Positions 31,024 through 44,165 of a stretch of DNA of 64,000 bases are shown piece by piece. The notes below the pieces were generated by a model, which was given only the letters and a program-made list of their open reading frames with translations, was not told the DNA's origin and did no database searches. The stretch is from Strigamia acuminata (taxonomy: Eukaryota > Arthropoda > Chilopoda > Geophilomorpha > Linotaeniidae). The translations under genes were made by a program, and so were the position numbers. The first letter of the stretch is position 1. Each line of letters starts with the position of its first letter. Location: the NCBI GenBank assembly GCA_949358305.1, contig OX442319.1:5580001-5644000 (forward strand), given 5' to 3'.

Positions 31024-32100
31024 TTAATGCAAATGGCTCGACGTCAGTATTCCCGCGGACAAGTCCGAATTATCCCCAACAGGACTACGTCTTCTCTTGG
31101 CCTGTTCGATTCGTTTCTCTTTGACAACCGCAACCCGCTCCTTAATTTGCGTTTGCGCTTGTTTATCCCTCGCCAACTTGAGCAAATCGCCCAAATACTG
31201 CACCAATTGCAGATAACATTTATCCAAATCATCATTTAACAGCACGAGATCAAATTTCTCTGGCTGCTGAGCTGCACTCGATTAATTATTCAATTATTAA
31301 ACCAAATAAACGAATACAAAACAACCACCATATTCCATTTCCAATTCCGCTCGGTCGAGCCTCTGCTTCAAGTTCGCACTCGGAATGTCGTCTTGGCGAG
31401 ATAACATCCGTTTTTCCTTCAAAATATATAAATGATTAACCGAATTAACTCACCGAATTGTAATTATACCAAATCGTTTTTGCTCGGTGGCATTAAGAAC
31501 ACTAGTTTGGCTCCTTTGTACGTCTTTCGAACCACATCGCAGCCATTGATGTCGAGTGTGAGCAAACAAATTTTACCCGACGATAAAATGTCGTCCACGG
31601 TGCTTTTCCTAAGCGGAAAAACACGGAAAAAATTCCATTTAATCATTAAATATACGTTTGGGGATTTAATACGTGGTTCCGTATATATTTCCAGCGTAAA
31701 ACATGAACTCCAATAACTGCCCGCTTTGAATAATGTCCTGCATTTTATCATCGTCAACGAAATGATAATCTTTACCGTCGATTTCACCCGGTCGCGGATC
31801 TCTCGTCGTGTCTAAAATCATTGAAATTGATCGAAATTGTCAACTTTAAAAATACAATATGTTTTTACGGGACACAGAATGAGCTATGAGATGTGGAAAT
31901 TCGTCGAGCAAACGGTTCGTTACAGTCGTTTTGCCTCCTCCGGACGGCGCGGCCAACACGACCGGAACCAAATCGGGCAATTTCGGCACTACGAACGAAT
32001 AATTAAATAATTTAACCACAATTGCATAGTTTTTGTTAATATTACTCGTGAATCCCCTCGGAAATTGTCCTCTTTTCGGCGGTGGATACCTCGGTGGCAT
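31024..32100 (-). CDS. GUK1: Guanylate kinase, six exons
   Basis: Exons 32100-32046, 31988-31869, 31811-31673, 31608-31470, 31416-31329 and 31271-31024 join in frame to give 262 residues. The enzyme phosphorylates GMP to GDP with ATP in the cytosol. The P-loop APSGGGKTT is in exon 2. The GMP-binding stretch (TTRDPRPGEIDGKDYHF) and YGTTKSTV are in exons 3-4. The LDINGCDVV strand, the lid helix (KQRLDRAELEME) and the C-terminal FDLVLLNDDLDKCY follow in order. The protein is longer than typical monomeric kinases (about 200). It has a Pro-rich 19-residue N-terminus and a basic 50-residue C-terminal extension (EQAKRRRS). There are no SH3 or PDZ domains, so it is not a MAGUK. Confidence 0.93.
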
Positions 32101-32320
32101 TTGTGTACAAATAAACACTTGCTCTTGGTGCCCAAATTAGAACGTAATCTTAGCAATAATAGACGAAAAATCTCTAAATTTCCACAAAAATGGCGGCGAT
32201 TGTTGGTTTAATGAGTTCGTTTGTTGAGTTTTATTTATTTATTTTTTTTCGTGTTCGCGATGGAAACTCGAGACGAATTCTATTCATTTTTTGTTCCTAT
32301 TCTTCTTTCACACATTCCAA
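32101..32320. promoter_or_regulatory. Probable shared divergent promoter of guanylate kinase and Drosha
   Basis: The guanylate kinase start (32100, minus) and a likely noncoding first exon of Drosha (ending at 32330 in a GCAG|GTAAGT donor, plus) are about 200 bp apart. Position and splice signals support this; the transcription starts were not identified. Confidence 0.45.
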
Positions 32321-32330
32321 GACATTGCAG

Positions 32331-33591
32331 GTAAGTTGGGGGGGTTGGTGAATGTCTCGGAGACACGTGGTCAAGACTCAAGAAGCGTGCCCCAACCCCC
32401 TAGCCACGGATTCCAGAAGCGAGGGGGCTTGAGACTGGTGTCTGAGGTTATTCCCACGCTGCCCTAACTTCTCTTATTTTTCTTTTCACTTTACCCCATA
32501 CGGAGTCCAGCGTGCTCCCATCAGCGTGCCTGCCGCGTGGCTTCACTGCCCCAGACTTGCCCCAGTTAAAAAATATCCTTTTTTTTTATTCACGAAGAAG
32601 GGTAAATGTTTTATTTTTTTTTATTTTTATACTTTATTTGTAGTAAACCTAGATAAACGAGCACTAATTAAGGATATTTTAATGTATTTGCAGTAAGAAA
32701 AATAGATTTTTGGAAAAAAATGCATTATTTGGAAGAAAAAGTGGTTTATTGGACAAAATGTTCATTTTTAAGTTAAAAAATGTATTTTATGATTATGGTT
32801 GATGTGGTTGGTGGTTGCACTGCAGCCAAAATGCACATGCATTGCAGTGAAGCCGCGCAAATCAAATGAACAAGCTTCCCAAACAAAAAGAACTTATTTT
32901 GCCGCGATATTAATTTTGCATGGAATTTACACATTTATTATTCCTAGACTTCTTTTCAGTTTGAAAAAAAAAACAATAAAAAACAGATAAATACGAAGGT
33001 AAATGCAAGATAACTAAATGCATGTCAAAACTAAAAATGTTATATTTTTTTAATTTGCTGTTTGTAATGATTTCAGAATATGTTTATTAATAAATTGTGT
33101 GTCACAACTTCTTTTTATTTGTTGACCACTAAAAGACAAAATCTGAAAATGCACGAATGCTACCGCCCTCTATAATCCGCAATTGCTTTTACCCGTTCGT
33201 CCGGGGCACCAGTTCATCGCCAGATGGCGCCAGGTGGACAACCTGATGCCGGTGCCATGAAACGCGCATGTCGCAGGTTGTAATCTGGACTGAACACGCA
33301 GTCTGACCAGCACAGACTGAATACCCCGGGTAATTAATTCAAATTTGTATTGAAACCACACTAAAACCCAACAATTTTCGTCCCAAAAAGTGAAAACATT
33401 TGCTTGCAGCGAATTTTTGCAGCCACATAATGGCGCTCGACTTTGGCGGATATTTCCAATGGCTAAACTCAGGAAAAACCAAGAAATTATTATTTTTTGC
33501 GTTATTTTTAAGCGACATTTAAAAAAAAAATTTTTTTACAAAAAAATCTAATATTTCCAAAGCAAAACTTAAATTATTTTATTCTATTTAG
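32331..33591 (+). other. Probable first intron of Drosha
   Basis: Bounded by a consensus donor (CAG|GTAAGT at 32330/32331) and an acceptor (CTATTTAG at 33591) 21 bases before the Drosha ATG. It includes a C/G-rich block (32,340-32,570) and a GC-richer block (33,165-33,345). No coding exon is recognised in it. Confidence 0.5.
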
Positions 33592-33612
33592 ATATTCGCA
33601 TCAGTTTCCACG

Positions 33613-36600
33613 ATGCAAAACAACTGGAAAGCAACACCGACACCGCCAGCTCCGACTGCCGTCAATTCCGGCGCGGTTCAACACAAACCACCCGACAACT
33701 CGAACATCACTCACCCACCCCCATATCCACCACCGAACATCAACACCATCTCATCATTTTCATCGTACCAATACTACTCGGCAAACACTCAACAACACGA
33801 CAACCAAATGTGTTATTCGCACCAATTTCCATTTCCGTACACTCCGCCGCCGCAAGTGCCGCCATTCCCACCAACATGGAACGAGAACTCGCAAAACTAC
33901 AACTATTATTCCCAACCGCCGCCTTGGAGACATCTACCGCCAAATCCAAGTACAAATTAACGAAAAATAAATCAAACCCAAATTGTATATAAATTTTATA
34001 TTTCAGATAACACTTACCAAACATCTAACCAGTATCAATACCCTCAGTTGCCGGCAAATAACGGTCCGAATTATTACCGGGAGTTGCCGAACGAGTCGCT
34101 GCCGATCGCCGCTCATTCGTCGGACAAACCGAGCCACTCGAACTGGACCGATTCGCGGCACAATCGTAATTGGCGGGACAAAGATTACGATAAAAAAAGA
34201 TGGTCCGACAGTCAGTCGAGGAAAGATTCGAATAGTAACGCAAATAGCTCGACGGATCGATACCACAGTCGGTCTAGTCGTGTTCGCAGACGGTCTAGAA
34301 GTCCGCGACGTAGTCCGAAAAGGGATTCGTATACTAAGTATAAAGATCGGAGTCGGTCGAGAAGTTATAGTCCCGAGCGGAAATCACGAGATGTGGTGAA
34401 GTCGCGCGAGTTCAGTTCGAGTAAAGAAAAGAAATGTAAAGCTGAGAGCGAAGATAAAGTCGAAGATGTCGATTTGGATAAACAGTTGGAAGAGGAAACG
34501 TCGATTTGGACTCGGTGTTCGCCCGCCGATTTGTATTACCAGAGATCTGGCGATGTAATTTGAAATTGATTTTTTTTTTTGGTTTATTTATATCGATTTA
34601 TATTTCAAGAATGCTAAAATAATGGTCGCTACACCGAAATTAATTGCAATTCACGACCGGTTTGACACGGAATTGATTCAGAAGTTCAAAAAATCGCAGG
34701 AAAACAAAACCGAGCACGTACCGAGCGAAGTGAAACAACCGAAGATACGAACACCGAAAAGTCCAAGTAAAATACAAATTTAGGCCTATTTTTACGCGCC
34801 AAACCGAAACAAATTGGTTTTCAGCACACAGTAGTGACAGTTCTGACGACGAAGATTCAACGGATGATGAAGATGACAATGCATTGGCCGAACTCAAGAG
34901 AAAACAACAACATCCGGATAGATTGGACAAAGAACTGTGGTACAATGACCCCGGCGAGGTAAAAAAGATGCAACAAATACGATTGAATCGTTGACAAAAT
35001 CAAATTTGATCACTAGATGAATGACGGTCCTTTGTGCCGATGCAGCGCTCGGGCAAGTAGGACTGGGATCAGACACGGGATTTATCCCGGCGAGGATCCG
35101 TTACAAACGTGTAATCCTTCGAGTAATAATGCCGATCGGTTGTATCATTATCGGATCACAATGTCGCCGCATACAAATTTTTTGGTAAATTTAATCCGAT
35201 TTTGAGTCGCTTGTTTTGATTTTATTTATTTTTGTAGACAAAAACGCCCACGATAATTAAACACGACGGACACGAGTTTATTTTTGAAGGATTTTCACTT
35301 CTTTCGCACTATAAATTGTCGAAGCTTCCGACTTGTAAGGTTATTCGGTTCAATATCGAGTACACCATTTTGTACATCGAGGAAACGTTTCTGGAGAATT
35401 GCACCGTCAGATGTCTGGAGTTGTTTAACGAATATCTTTTCACGCATATTTTGGAATTAGTTGATCTTGATTTAAAAGCTTACGATGACCAGAACGGCTG
35501 CAATAGATTTCACATAATGCCACGTTTCGTTCGAGCTTTGGAAGGTTTGGTTTAATATCGGTGAGTTGTGTGTGTACAGTAATTTATTCCGCACGGTTTT
35601 AACAGATAATGGAAAGGAGATTCTCTCCATGAACAATGTTCTGCTGTATCTACTTAATTCATCGCGTTTGCTCGTTGAAGAAACTGAATTAGCGACACAA
35701 CTTAAAATGAATCAATATGAATGGCAGAATTTTGCTGATGAAGTTAAAGGAATGGTCGCAACGTGTCCTGGATCTGTATGTTTTTTGTAATAGCAAGTGG
35801 CTATTCTCGTAGGTGCTGGCTGGATTTTTTGGAAGGTGGTGCACTTTACCTAACCTAACCTAATACCTAACCTGACTGAACCTATCCTAGCCCAACCAAA
35901 CCTTGCACCACGTTGCCGGCACTGATGATCTATTGACAAGAGAAAAAGTTTTGGTTCAAAATGTAAAAGTATGTTAGTTCAAATTCAAAGGGAGTTATCT
36001 TAGACCAGTGGTAAAAAACCGCAATGCACGCGGTATAACGCAAAACAACAAAAACCGCATAACCGCAAAAAATTGCATAACTGCAAAAAACCGCATAGCC
36101 GCAAAAACCCAAATTTTTAAGAAATTAAACCCTAAAAACTCCAAAATTCAAGAAAATAAACACCAAAAACTCCAAAATTTAAGAAAATAAACCTTAAAAA
36201 CACCAAAATTCAAGAAAATAAACCCTTAAAACTGCAAAATTCAAGAAAATAAACCCTAAAAACACCAAAATTCAAGAAAATAAACCCTAAAAACACCAAA
36301 ATTCAAGAAAATAAACACTAAAAACTCCAAAATTCAAGAAAATAAACACTAAAAACTCCAAAATTTATGAAAATAAACCTTTAAAACTGCAAAATTCAAG
36401 AAAATAAACCCTAAAAACACCAAAATTCAAGAAAATAAACCCTAAAAACACCAAAATTCAAGAAAATAAACACTAAAAACTCCAAAATTCAAGAAAATAA
36501 ACACTAAAAACTCCAAAATTTATGAAAATAAACCTTTAAAACTGCAAAATTCATGAAAAAAAACCTTAAAAACACCAAAATTCAAGAAAATAAACTCTAA

Positions 36601-39600
36601 AAACACCAAAATTCAAGAAGAAAAAAATAAAAATTAATTAATTTTTTTTTTAAAAATAAAATAAAATGAAATTTGCAAATTTGCAGTTTACTGCGGTTTT
36701 GCAGTTTTTTGCGGATTGCGGTTAATCGTGTTGCGGTTTTATTTATAAAAATCGCAGTGCAATTTTGGAAATAAAAAAATCGCGGTGCGATATTTCGCAC
36801 TCGTGAACTTTATTATCCAGTGTAATTCCAAGATTTGAAAAAAATTAGTAGTGAGCTACAAACTCATCTGTTTCACTGAGCATTAAATTATTTGTGATTT
36901 TTTTGGGGAGCCGCGGAAAATGTCGCGAACAGAAAAAGTTTGGGAACCGCTGTCTTAGACATTAAAAGGTCTATTGTCACATTTAGAATAAGTTATAAAA
37001 TAGGTTAAAAAGATTGGGTTAGGATAGATTATGTTAAAATGCCAAGTTATTTTCCCCTGGCAATAGATTTTGTCCTTTAAATAATTTAATCTTGGTCCAA
37101 AGTATAAATATTTTGTTTCTCCAGAAACCTTGTTCAATACGAGTGGATCAATTGGACCGTGATCAGACCAGCAAAGATGTAATCAGTTACCCAGTTATTG
37201 TTCATTTTGGCATAAGACCATTACAATTAAGTTACGCGGGAAATCCAAAGTAAGAATTTCTTGAAAAGAAATCAAGTGTAAAAAAATAACGACAATATTT
37301 GCAGTTATCAAAAGGCTTGGCGTGATTACGTTAAATATCGGCATTTACTGGCTAATAAACCTAAAGTAACGTACCAAGACAGACACAAATTAACGCAGAA
37401 GGAAATGCGGCTTCAGGAAATGAGAACCAAAAGCAACCTGAAGAGGGATGTGACAGTTGTAGTGAACAGTCAAGGGTTTTATCGAACGGGAGTAATGTGT
37501 GATGTTGTTCAGGTAAAATTAAAATATTAAAGATTAAAGAATTTGAGTCTAATTTAAAATTCCGTTTCAGCATGCTATGTTAGTGCCAGTTTTGATTTGC
37601 CATTTACGTTTTCACAAATCATTGGATCTTTTGGAGCGAACCATAGGACACACGTTTAAAGACCGATATCTTTTGCAAGTAAAGCGAATTTAGACTTACG
37701 GAAATGTATATAGGCCTATTTAATGCTTTTGAAAATATATATAAGCCTATTTAATGTTTTTGAAAATAGATATAGGCCTATTTAATGTTTTTGAAAATAT
37801 ATATAGGCCTATTTAATGTTTTTGAAAATAGATGTAGGCCTATTTAATGTTTTTGAAAATAGATACAGGCCTATTTAATGTTTTTTAATTGCAGTTGGCT
37901 TTAACGCATCCGTCGTACAGGGAAAATTTCGGAACAAATCCCGACCACGCTCGAAATTCGCTGACAAATTGTGGGATTCGACAACCCGAATACGGAGATC
38001 GCAGAATTCATTACATGAACACTAGAAAAAGAGGTACGGAATGAATACCCGATGGATTTTTAAGAGGTTTATTTTAAAATTCGGCGTTAGGTATCAATAC
38101 ATTGATCAACATCATGTCACGGTTCGGAAAAAATGAAGAAACGGTTTCAAACATCAACCACAACGAACGGTTAGAATTTCTCGGGGATGCAGTTGTGGAG
38201 TTTTTAACGAGGTATAAAACCATTTTCCCGCATATTGGAGACTTAATTTTAACAAATTACTTTGTAGCATTCATCTTTACCACTTGTTTCCTGACATAGA
38301 GGAAGGTGGTTTGGCGACTTATCGAGCTGCAATTGTGCAAAATCAGCATTTGGCGGTGCTAGCAAAAGTAAAAAGAATGAAAATAATTCAAAAGAATTAT
38401 TTTTAAATACTTTTTTGTTCTAAAGAAATTACATTTGGAAGAGTATATGCTGTATGCGCATGGTTCTGACCTCTGCCATGATTTGGAATTACGTCATGCT
38501 ATGGCCAATTGCTTAGAAGCGCTCATGGGTTCGTCTTTTGTTCGGACAGCGATGAATTTGTGTGGGAATTATTTGATATTGTATTAATAGGTGCATTATT
38601 CCTGGATGGTGAAATTGAAGCGGCTGACAAAGTCTTTTCGCGTACTTTGTTTTCGGAATTCGATTTACTAGATATCTGGATCAATTACCCGCCTCATCCG
38701 CTGCAGGAACAGGAACCGGAAGGCGATCGCAAATACATAGAATCGGTGCCATTGCTTCAAGTAAAATGGCGGTCAGTCTTAAATAAATAATATCTGTAAT
38801 GGATTTGTCTTTTTTTTTAAAGAAATTGACTCAGTTTGAAGGTGGTATAGGAGTGGATTTTACTCACATACGGTTGTTAGCCAGGGCTTTTACTCACCGG
38901 AGTGTTGGATATAATAATTTAACTTTGTAAGTATTTTTATGGGTTATTTTAGAAGTTATAATAAGAGTTTTTGTTCTGGGGTTTTTAGAGGATCCAATCA
39001 ACGTTTGGAGTTTCTTGGTGATACAGTTTTGCAGCTTGTTGCGTCTGAATATTTGTATAAACATTTTCCCGAACATCATGAAGGCCATTTATCTGTATAG
39101 TTGATTTTTCTAAAATGAAAAATGTGTGTTTTAAATTTAATAGTTTAAATTTTTCTGCAGCTTTTAAGAAGTTCACTCGTCAATAATAGAACACAGGCTG
39201 TTGTTTGTGATGATCTCGGAATGGTTGATTACGCTATTTATGCATATCCAAAAGGAGAATTAAAAACAAAAGATAGAGCCGATTTGTTAGAAGGTGAGTT
39301 CTATTAAGTTAAAACATTTAAAACATGCTCGTTAATTTATATTTCGTATTTCGTAGCTTTTCTCGGTGCATTATACGTTGATAAAAACCTGGAATATTGC
39401 CGAGTGTTTTGCCAAGTTTGTTTTTTCCCACGTTTACAGGTAAAAGTTTTGTTTTTCATTCAACTATAGTCCGTGCACGGTATCTTGATGCTAAATTCGT
39501 ACTGCGCATCCCATTTTGCGCAGACGATTTTCTAATTCCAGTTGTTTAGCAGTATTAAGCCTAATATTAGGCCTAATAATGCTAAAATAAAGTAAATAAA

Positions 39601-40306
39601 CAACAATAAACTCATAATTAAAAGTAATTTACAACGTAGTACCAAAATATTTTTGTTTATTTACCTTATTATCGTATTATTAGGCCTAATATTAGGCTTA
39701 ATACTGCCATATAACAACTGGAATTAGAAAATCGTCAGAATTTAGCATCAAGATACCGTGCGCGGACTGTAGAACTAGACTAAAATATGTGAATTTTTGT
39801 TTAGGATTTTATTATGAATCAAGATTGGAACGATCCAAAATCCAAATTACAGCAGTGCTGCTTAACACTACGTACAATGGACGGCGGTGAACCTGACATT
39901 CCTGTTTACAAGTATAAAAATTACCGATTTCTTCACATTGAAACAAAATTAAATTGCAATATTTTTTAAATTTTCAGGGTTATTGAATGTAAAGGCCCGA
40001 CAAATACACGAATCTTTACAGTTGCTGTGTATTTTAGAGGAGAAAGACTAGCGAAAGGATCAGGCCACAGGTAAATAAAGGTGTTACCATAGTCTTAATT
40101 TTATTTCACTTTTGTTAATCTTTTTTGTAGTATACAACAAGCTGAAATGGCAGCTGCAAGCAAAGCACTGGAGTGTTCAAAAGGTGTGAAGTGACAATAC
40201 AAGTTTACTGTATTAATATTCATACGTTGTCTGCATTTTAGATCGCTATCAAGTGAAGTACTCGACAAATCCATTATTTGCGCTGATAAGTAAACAAAAT
40301 TTATAA
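33613..40306 (+). CDS. DROSHA: Drosha, nuclear RNase III of the Microprocessor
   Basis: Twenty-three coding exons, about 1,212 residues: 33613-33949, 34007-34554, 34610-34766, 34825-34958, 35017-35184, 35238-35544, 35606-35775, 37125-37249, 37305-37512, 37571-37678, 37895-38033, 38091-38211, about 38268-38367, 38426-38528, 38591-38760, 38823-38926, 38989-39094, 39161-39293, 39357-39439, 39805-39911, 39978-40070, 40131-40183 and 40242-40306. It cleaves primary microRNA hairpins in the nucleus with DGCR8/Pasha. It has a Pro/Tyr-rich then Arg/Ser-rich N-terminus and a central domain starting [20 protein letters not shown]. RIIIDa carries the signature [15 protein letters not shown] and RIIIDb [14 protein letters not shown], with the acidic catalytic residues retained. 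A C-terminal dsRBD ([11 protein letters not shown] to [10 protein letters not shown]) closes the protein. Length is slightly below human (1,374). Confidence 0.96.
35776..37124 (+). repeat. Repeat-filled Drosha intron
   Basis: The largest Drosha intron inside the coding region. It contains a short run of CCTAA telomere-type repeats (about 35,844-35,870), then a ~31-34 bp minisatellite with the words AAACCCTAAAAACACC and AAAATTCAAGAAAATA (about 36,110-36,625, some 15 copies). Inverted GCAGTTTTTTGCGG-type sequences lie on both sides (AACCGCATAACCGC near 36,055). Confidence 0.88.
37695..37890 (+). repeat. 32-bp minisatellite in a Drosha intron
   Basis: Five to six copies of a unit containing TAGGCCTATTTAATGTTTTT fill most of the intron between coding exons 10 and 11. 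Confidence 0.92.
39467..39769. mobile_element. Palindromic TIR element, copy 2, in a Drosha intron
   Basis: Second copy of the element at 27938-28243, flanked by TA on both sides. The left arm is complete. The right arm lacks about 25 bp around TGCGCAGAATGG. It begins 27 bases after a Drosha splice donor, so the pre-mRNA would contain a hairpin with arms of over 100 nt. Confidence 0.88.
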
Positions 40307-40969
40307 TTACAAAAGAAGTTTAAATTAAATAATTGTAAATAAAGTGAAAATAAACTTAACTATTAAATCTTATGCAATAGGATCTTAACTCTTTGATCTC
40401 ACGCCGATGGAAAGACTTTATGACGGCGCGGGCTTTATCAGGGCAAGCCTAGGGACGGACGGGTTACCCCAGTAATGGACGCAAGCTCACGAAATAACAG
40501 ATAAAGAGACCGTATTAGGTAGTTTAGGCACTTATTGTGTTGTCTAGGGGTCAGTGACTCCCATATTTCTGCCGAAATGTCAAGAATTCCCATGATATTT
40601 AATTTAAAAAGTGTTTTTAGACAGTAGTTGCATTAAAAAAGTCATTTTAGGTTGTGTTTGTGTTTTTCACTCGAAATAATGACTTTTGAATGCAGCTAGT
40701 GTATGTTTATGTTAAAAATAAATTTTTACCAGGAAAATAGTTGTGAATTAAATTTTTATTTTACAAAATCCTAAAGAAAATCGAAGCAAATTGTGAGATT
40801 GAGTTGGACACCTGTTGGATGTACTGTAATGTACAAGTATTATTGGTTTATGGCCTTTAATCATAGAGTAAAGCTGTAATAATGTTGTCTCGGGGTCAGT
40901 GATCTCTTATGCTTGAAAAAACAAAACAGCGAAGACTCCGAAGACTCCTGAGAGTCAAACCCAGATCCT

Positions 40970-41395
40970 CGATGAATAATTATGTTGGTTTTTGGCCCTA
41001 AAATTTAAGTATTTCTAATTTTCTGCAGATTGTTGCTAAAATCTGAGTAAATTTATAGAAATTTAAGGCAATTTCTTACATTTTGGAGATCTAAAAAGGA
41101 TTTTATGCTTGTTTTGGCTGAATTCTCATTTAGAAAAATTCGTACTCGCTTACAACTACATTTCCAAAGTTTAGAAAGTGAGTGAAAAATTCACTCACTT
41201 TGTGAATAACACCAAAAATATGATTTAAAAGTTAAGCGAAACCAATTTATACCATCAGATTTGAATAAAACAATTATTTTTCATCTAAAATAACTTACAC
41301 CGGCATGCTGTTATAAACGAGGTTTATCGGCATGCCGCTAAAACTCGAACTACATCGGCATGCGGCTTAATGTGAAGTAATCCGGTACTTTGTAA
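40970..41395. repeat. Dispersed repeat with CGGCATGC motifs
   Basis: Bases 40,970-41,150 align with 51,320-51,490 (shared AATAATTATGTTGG and AAATTTATAGA words). At 41,300-41,395 the motif CGGCATGC occurs in several copies, as at the end of the 51-kb element. Confidence 0.7.
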
Positions 41396-43619
41396 GCGAT
41401 TGGTATCGAAACTGTGATTAAAAGTTCACATAATTCAAACAAAGTTACCAAAAAAGGATAATTTTTACTGAAAAACAACAACTAGAAGAATTTCCAAATA
41501 AGTAATTTGGATTTTGTCATTGCGTTTTCCCTCGAGTCCTCGGATTAGGCCAACTCGCTATTTCGACCACAGAACACGAGTTCGTGTGGGCCGCTTGGGC
41601 AGATTAAATTTCATCCCTCAGCTGAGAAATGAACCGGTCCAAAACAGACGTCACCTTCTGTCCAATTCTCTACACAATCTCGCATTATACTGAGCATTAT
41701 CATCCGGGAGACATAGTCGTTTCATTTACTTGGGTGGGACAATAGTTTCGTCCCGAGTTTCTTCCTTTCTTGTCAAGTAGACATAATGGACCACGAATGA
41801 TGGTTGTGCACACATGGTACTAATTTTTTTTTTCGAAAACACAAAAAAACAGTGGTGAAGAAATCAGCTTGTTCAATGTGAGTAATAATTTATTTGACAA
41901 GATCTGAATATATTTTTAGATGCAATTTGCAGATAAGGAATTCTTGTTTCCAAATAGATTTACATTTTGTGAAATCTGATTAAAACTGCATAGGTAAGAT
42001 CGCGGTTTAAATGCACACAAACAAGATTTTTTTAATTTTTTTGTGTTTCAATAGTGTTACGAGGTGAAAGGTGAAATTTTAAACTTCGTTTTTCAATTAG
42101 CATTCCACCTTATTTAGGTTTTAGGTCGCATAATGACATTTAAAAAAAAATCTTGCTAAAACGCACGTGAGAAACTGGACCTCATTAGCAATTTTTTTTC
42201 TTTCAAAATGCAGACAAACAAGCTTTAATTATGCAGATATCATAGATTTCAGTGATTGGCAAAAACAGGCACATTTATGGTGTTTTAGGTGAAATTATAT
42301 ACCAAAAGATTAAGTATTAAGTGGATTAAAATGAAAACGGAAGTTGATAATAGTTGCACTGTGGGAGAGATGGAATGGGGCCCACCCAACCCTGATTCCC
42401 ATAGGACACAAAATAAACATTTTACAAGTTGAAATAAAATTGAGCCACATCTAAAATAAAATAAAAATATATAGAGAACCATTTAAAAAAAATCTAATTT
42501 TTAATTATTTTTATTTGCGTAAATACCTGTAGCTAGAACGAAGTCGCCCCCATTTTTGTGTAAAATTATAAACCTGTTAATTTTAAACGAATTCTAATGA
42601 CAAAATACATTTATTAAAAAATTGGTTTGATTCCAGATGACGTGTAAAAAAAAATATTACAAAAAAACTGATTATTCTATACTTATGGCGCGAACCTTTA
42701 CCATCGAAAGATCGAAAGGCTTTTGGTAGAAAAACTATTTTTTAGATTTTAGCGCCGTTGAAGTCATTGACGAATCTTTAAATTCATGCTTTGTATTCAC
42801 TTGTAACCAAACAAGATTGCTTTCGGTCAAAATGTTTATAGTTTAATGTGGTATTGTGTCCTTGCTTTTAATTTGATGTAAATACTAGAGTACTTCCTGT
42901 TACATTTAAAATTTAAATTACTAAAGTTTAATCACTAGAAGGTGAAATCCACGCTTCAAATTACCATACAATTGGCCTTAAATAAGAAATTGCATTATAT
43001 TTCTCCGGGACACGAGCATTAGAATTGGAAATGCAATTCTCTAGTTCTAGATTCCAATCCTACACGTTTTGATAAAAAAATTATTTGCCATTTAAAAGAA
43101 TTATTTGGAATGGTCATAACTCCAAATAAGGTACAAGTTGACAGCTCATTTTTCCTTTCCAATTATTTTTCCTCTTTTATTCAATATTCCTTTATTCTAA
43201 ATCGTCTCGGTCTAGCTTTTGCAGCTTTTACCCCTGCCATTGATTGGTCAAGTAGGGGATGATTCTGAGTTGACTCATACAACATTCCCCCCACTCTAAA
43301 TTTACCGTCAATCACCCTCACTGCCTTTAATATTCATTTCCTATTACATAAACGAGATATGACCAGTCACCAAGCAAAAAATAAATTTTAAAAATGAATT
43401 ATTTTATTTTTAAACATTTAGTCAGTAATTACGACCGTTAATCGATGCTAAGTGCAGTTTTTATCAATAAAGATTTGGATTGAACAAAAGATAATAGAAA
43501 TCAATAATAAAAGTGGATCATGAGTATGAAATCCTGGGTATATTTGAGACTGAATTAAGGGGAGTTAAGGGGGCATATGCCCCCCGATTCTAAAGGGTCC
43601 CTGGTATAAGATAAACGTA

Positions 43620-44165
43620 CAAAATGCATTTTTTTCATATAAAAATGCATTTTTTTTACATAAAAATGCATATTTTTCACATAAAAATGCATTTTTTCAT
43701 TTAAAAATGCATATTTTTCACATAAAAATGCATTTTTTTCAGATAAAAATGCATATTTTTCGCCCAAAAATACATAATTTCAGATAAAAATGCATATTTT
43801 TTGCTCATAAATGCATAATTTCACCGAAGAATGCATAATTTCTCCGGAAAATGCATTTTTCAACCTGAAAATCCAATTTTTTCAGGTCAAAATAAATTTA
43901 TTTTCCCATAAAAATGTATTTTCCAGCCTGAAAATGAATTTTCCCGCCTGAAAAATGAATTTTGACGCTTGAAAAATAAATTTTCCCGCCTGAAAAATAA
44001 ATTTTCCCGCCTGAAAAATAAATTTTCCCGCCTAAAAAATAAATTTTCCCGCCTGAAAAATAAATTTTCCCGCCTGAAAAATGAACTTTCCCGCCTGAAA
44101 AATTTATTTTCCTGCCTGAAAAATGTGTTTTTCCGCCTGAAAAATGTATTTTCCCGTCTGAAAAA
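43620..44165. repeat. Minisatellites with AAAATGCAT and TTCCCGCCTGAAAAAT units
   Basis: First an ATAAAAATGCATTTTTT-type array (43,620-43,860, period about 18-20 bp), then about eleven copies of a 21-bp unit containing CCCGCCTGAAAAATAAATTT (43,920-44,165). Frames are open on both strands only because of the repeat. Confidence 0.9.

Noticed and set aside
40522-40550. TTAGGTAGTTTAGGCAC as a miR-196 or let-7 relative
   Set aside because: Only the first few bases resemble these families. There is no precursor-like hairpin, and the flank belongs to a local repeat.
41160-41215. GTGAGTGA...TCACTCAC hairpin as a noncoding RNA gene
   Set aside because: The arms are about 10 bp and of low complexity, with no other evidence.
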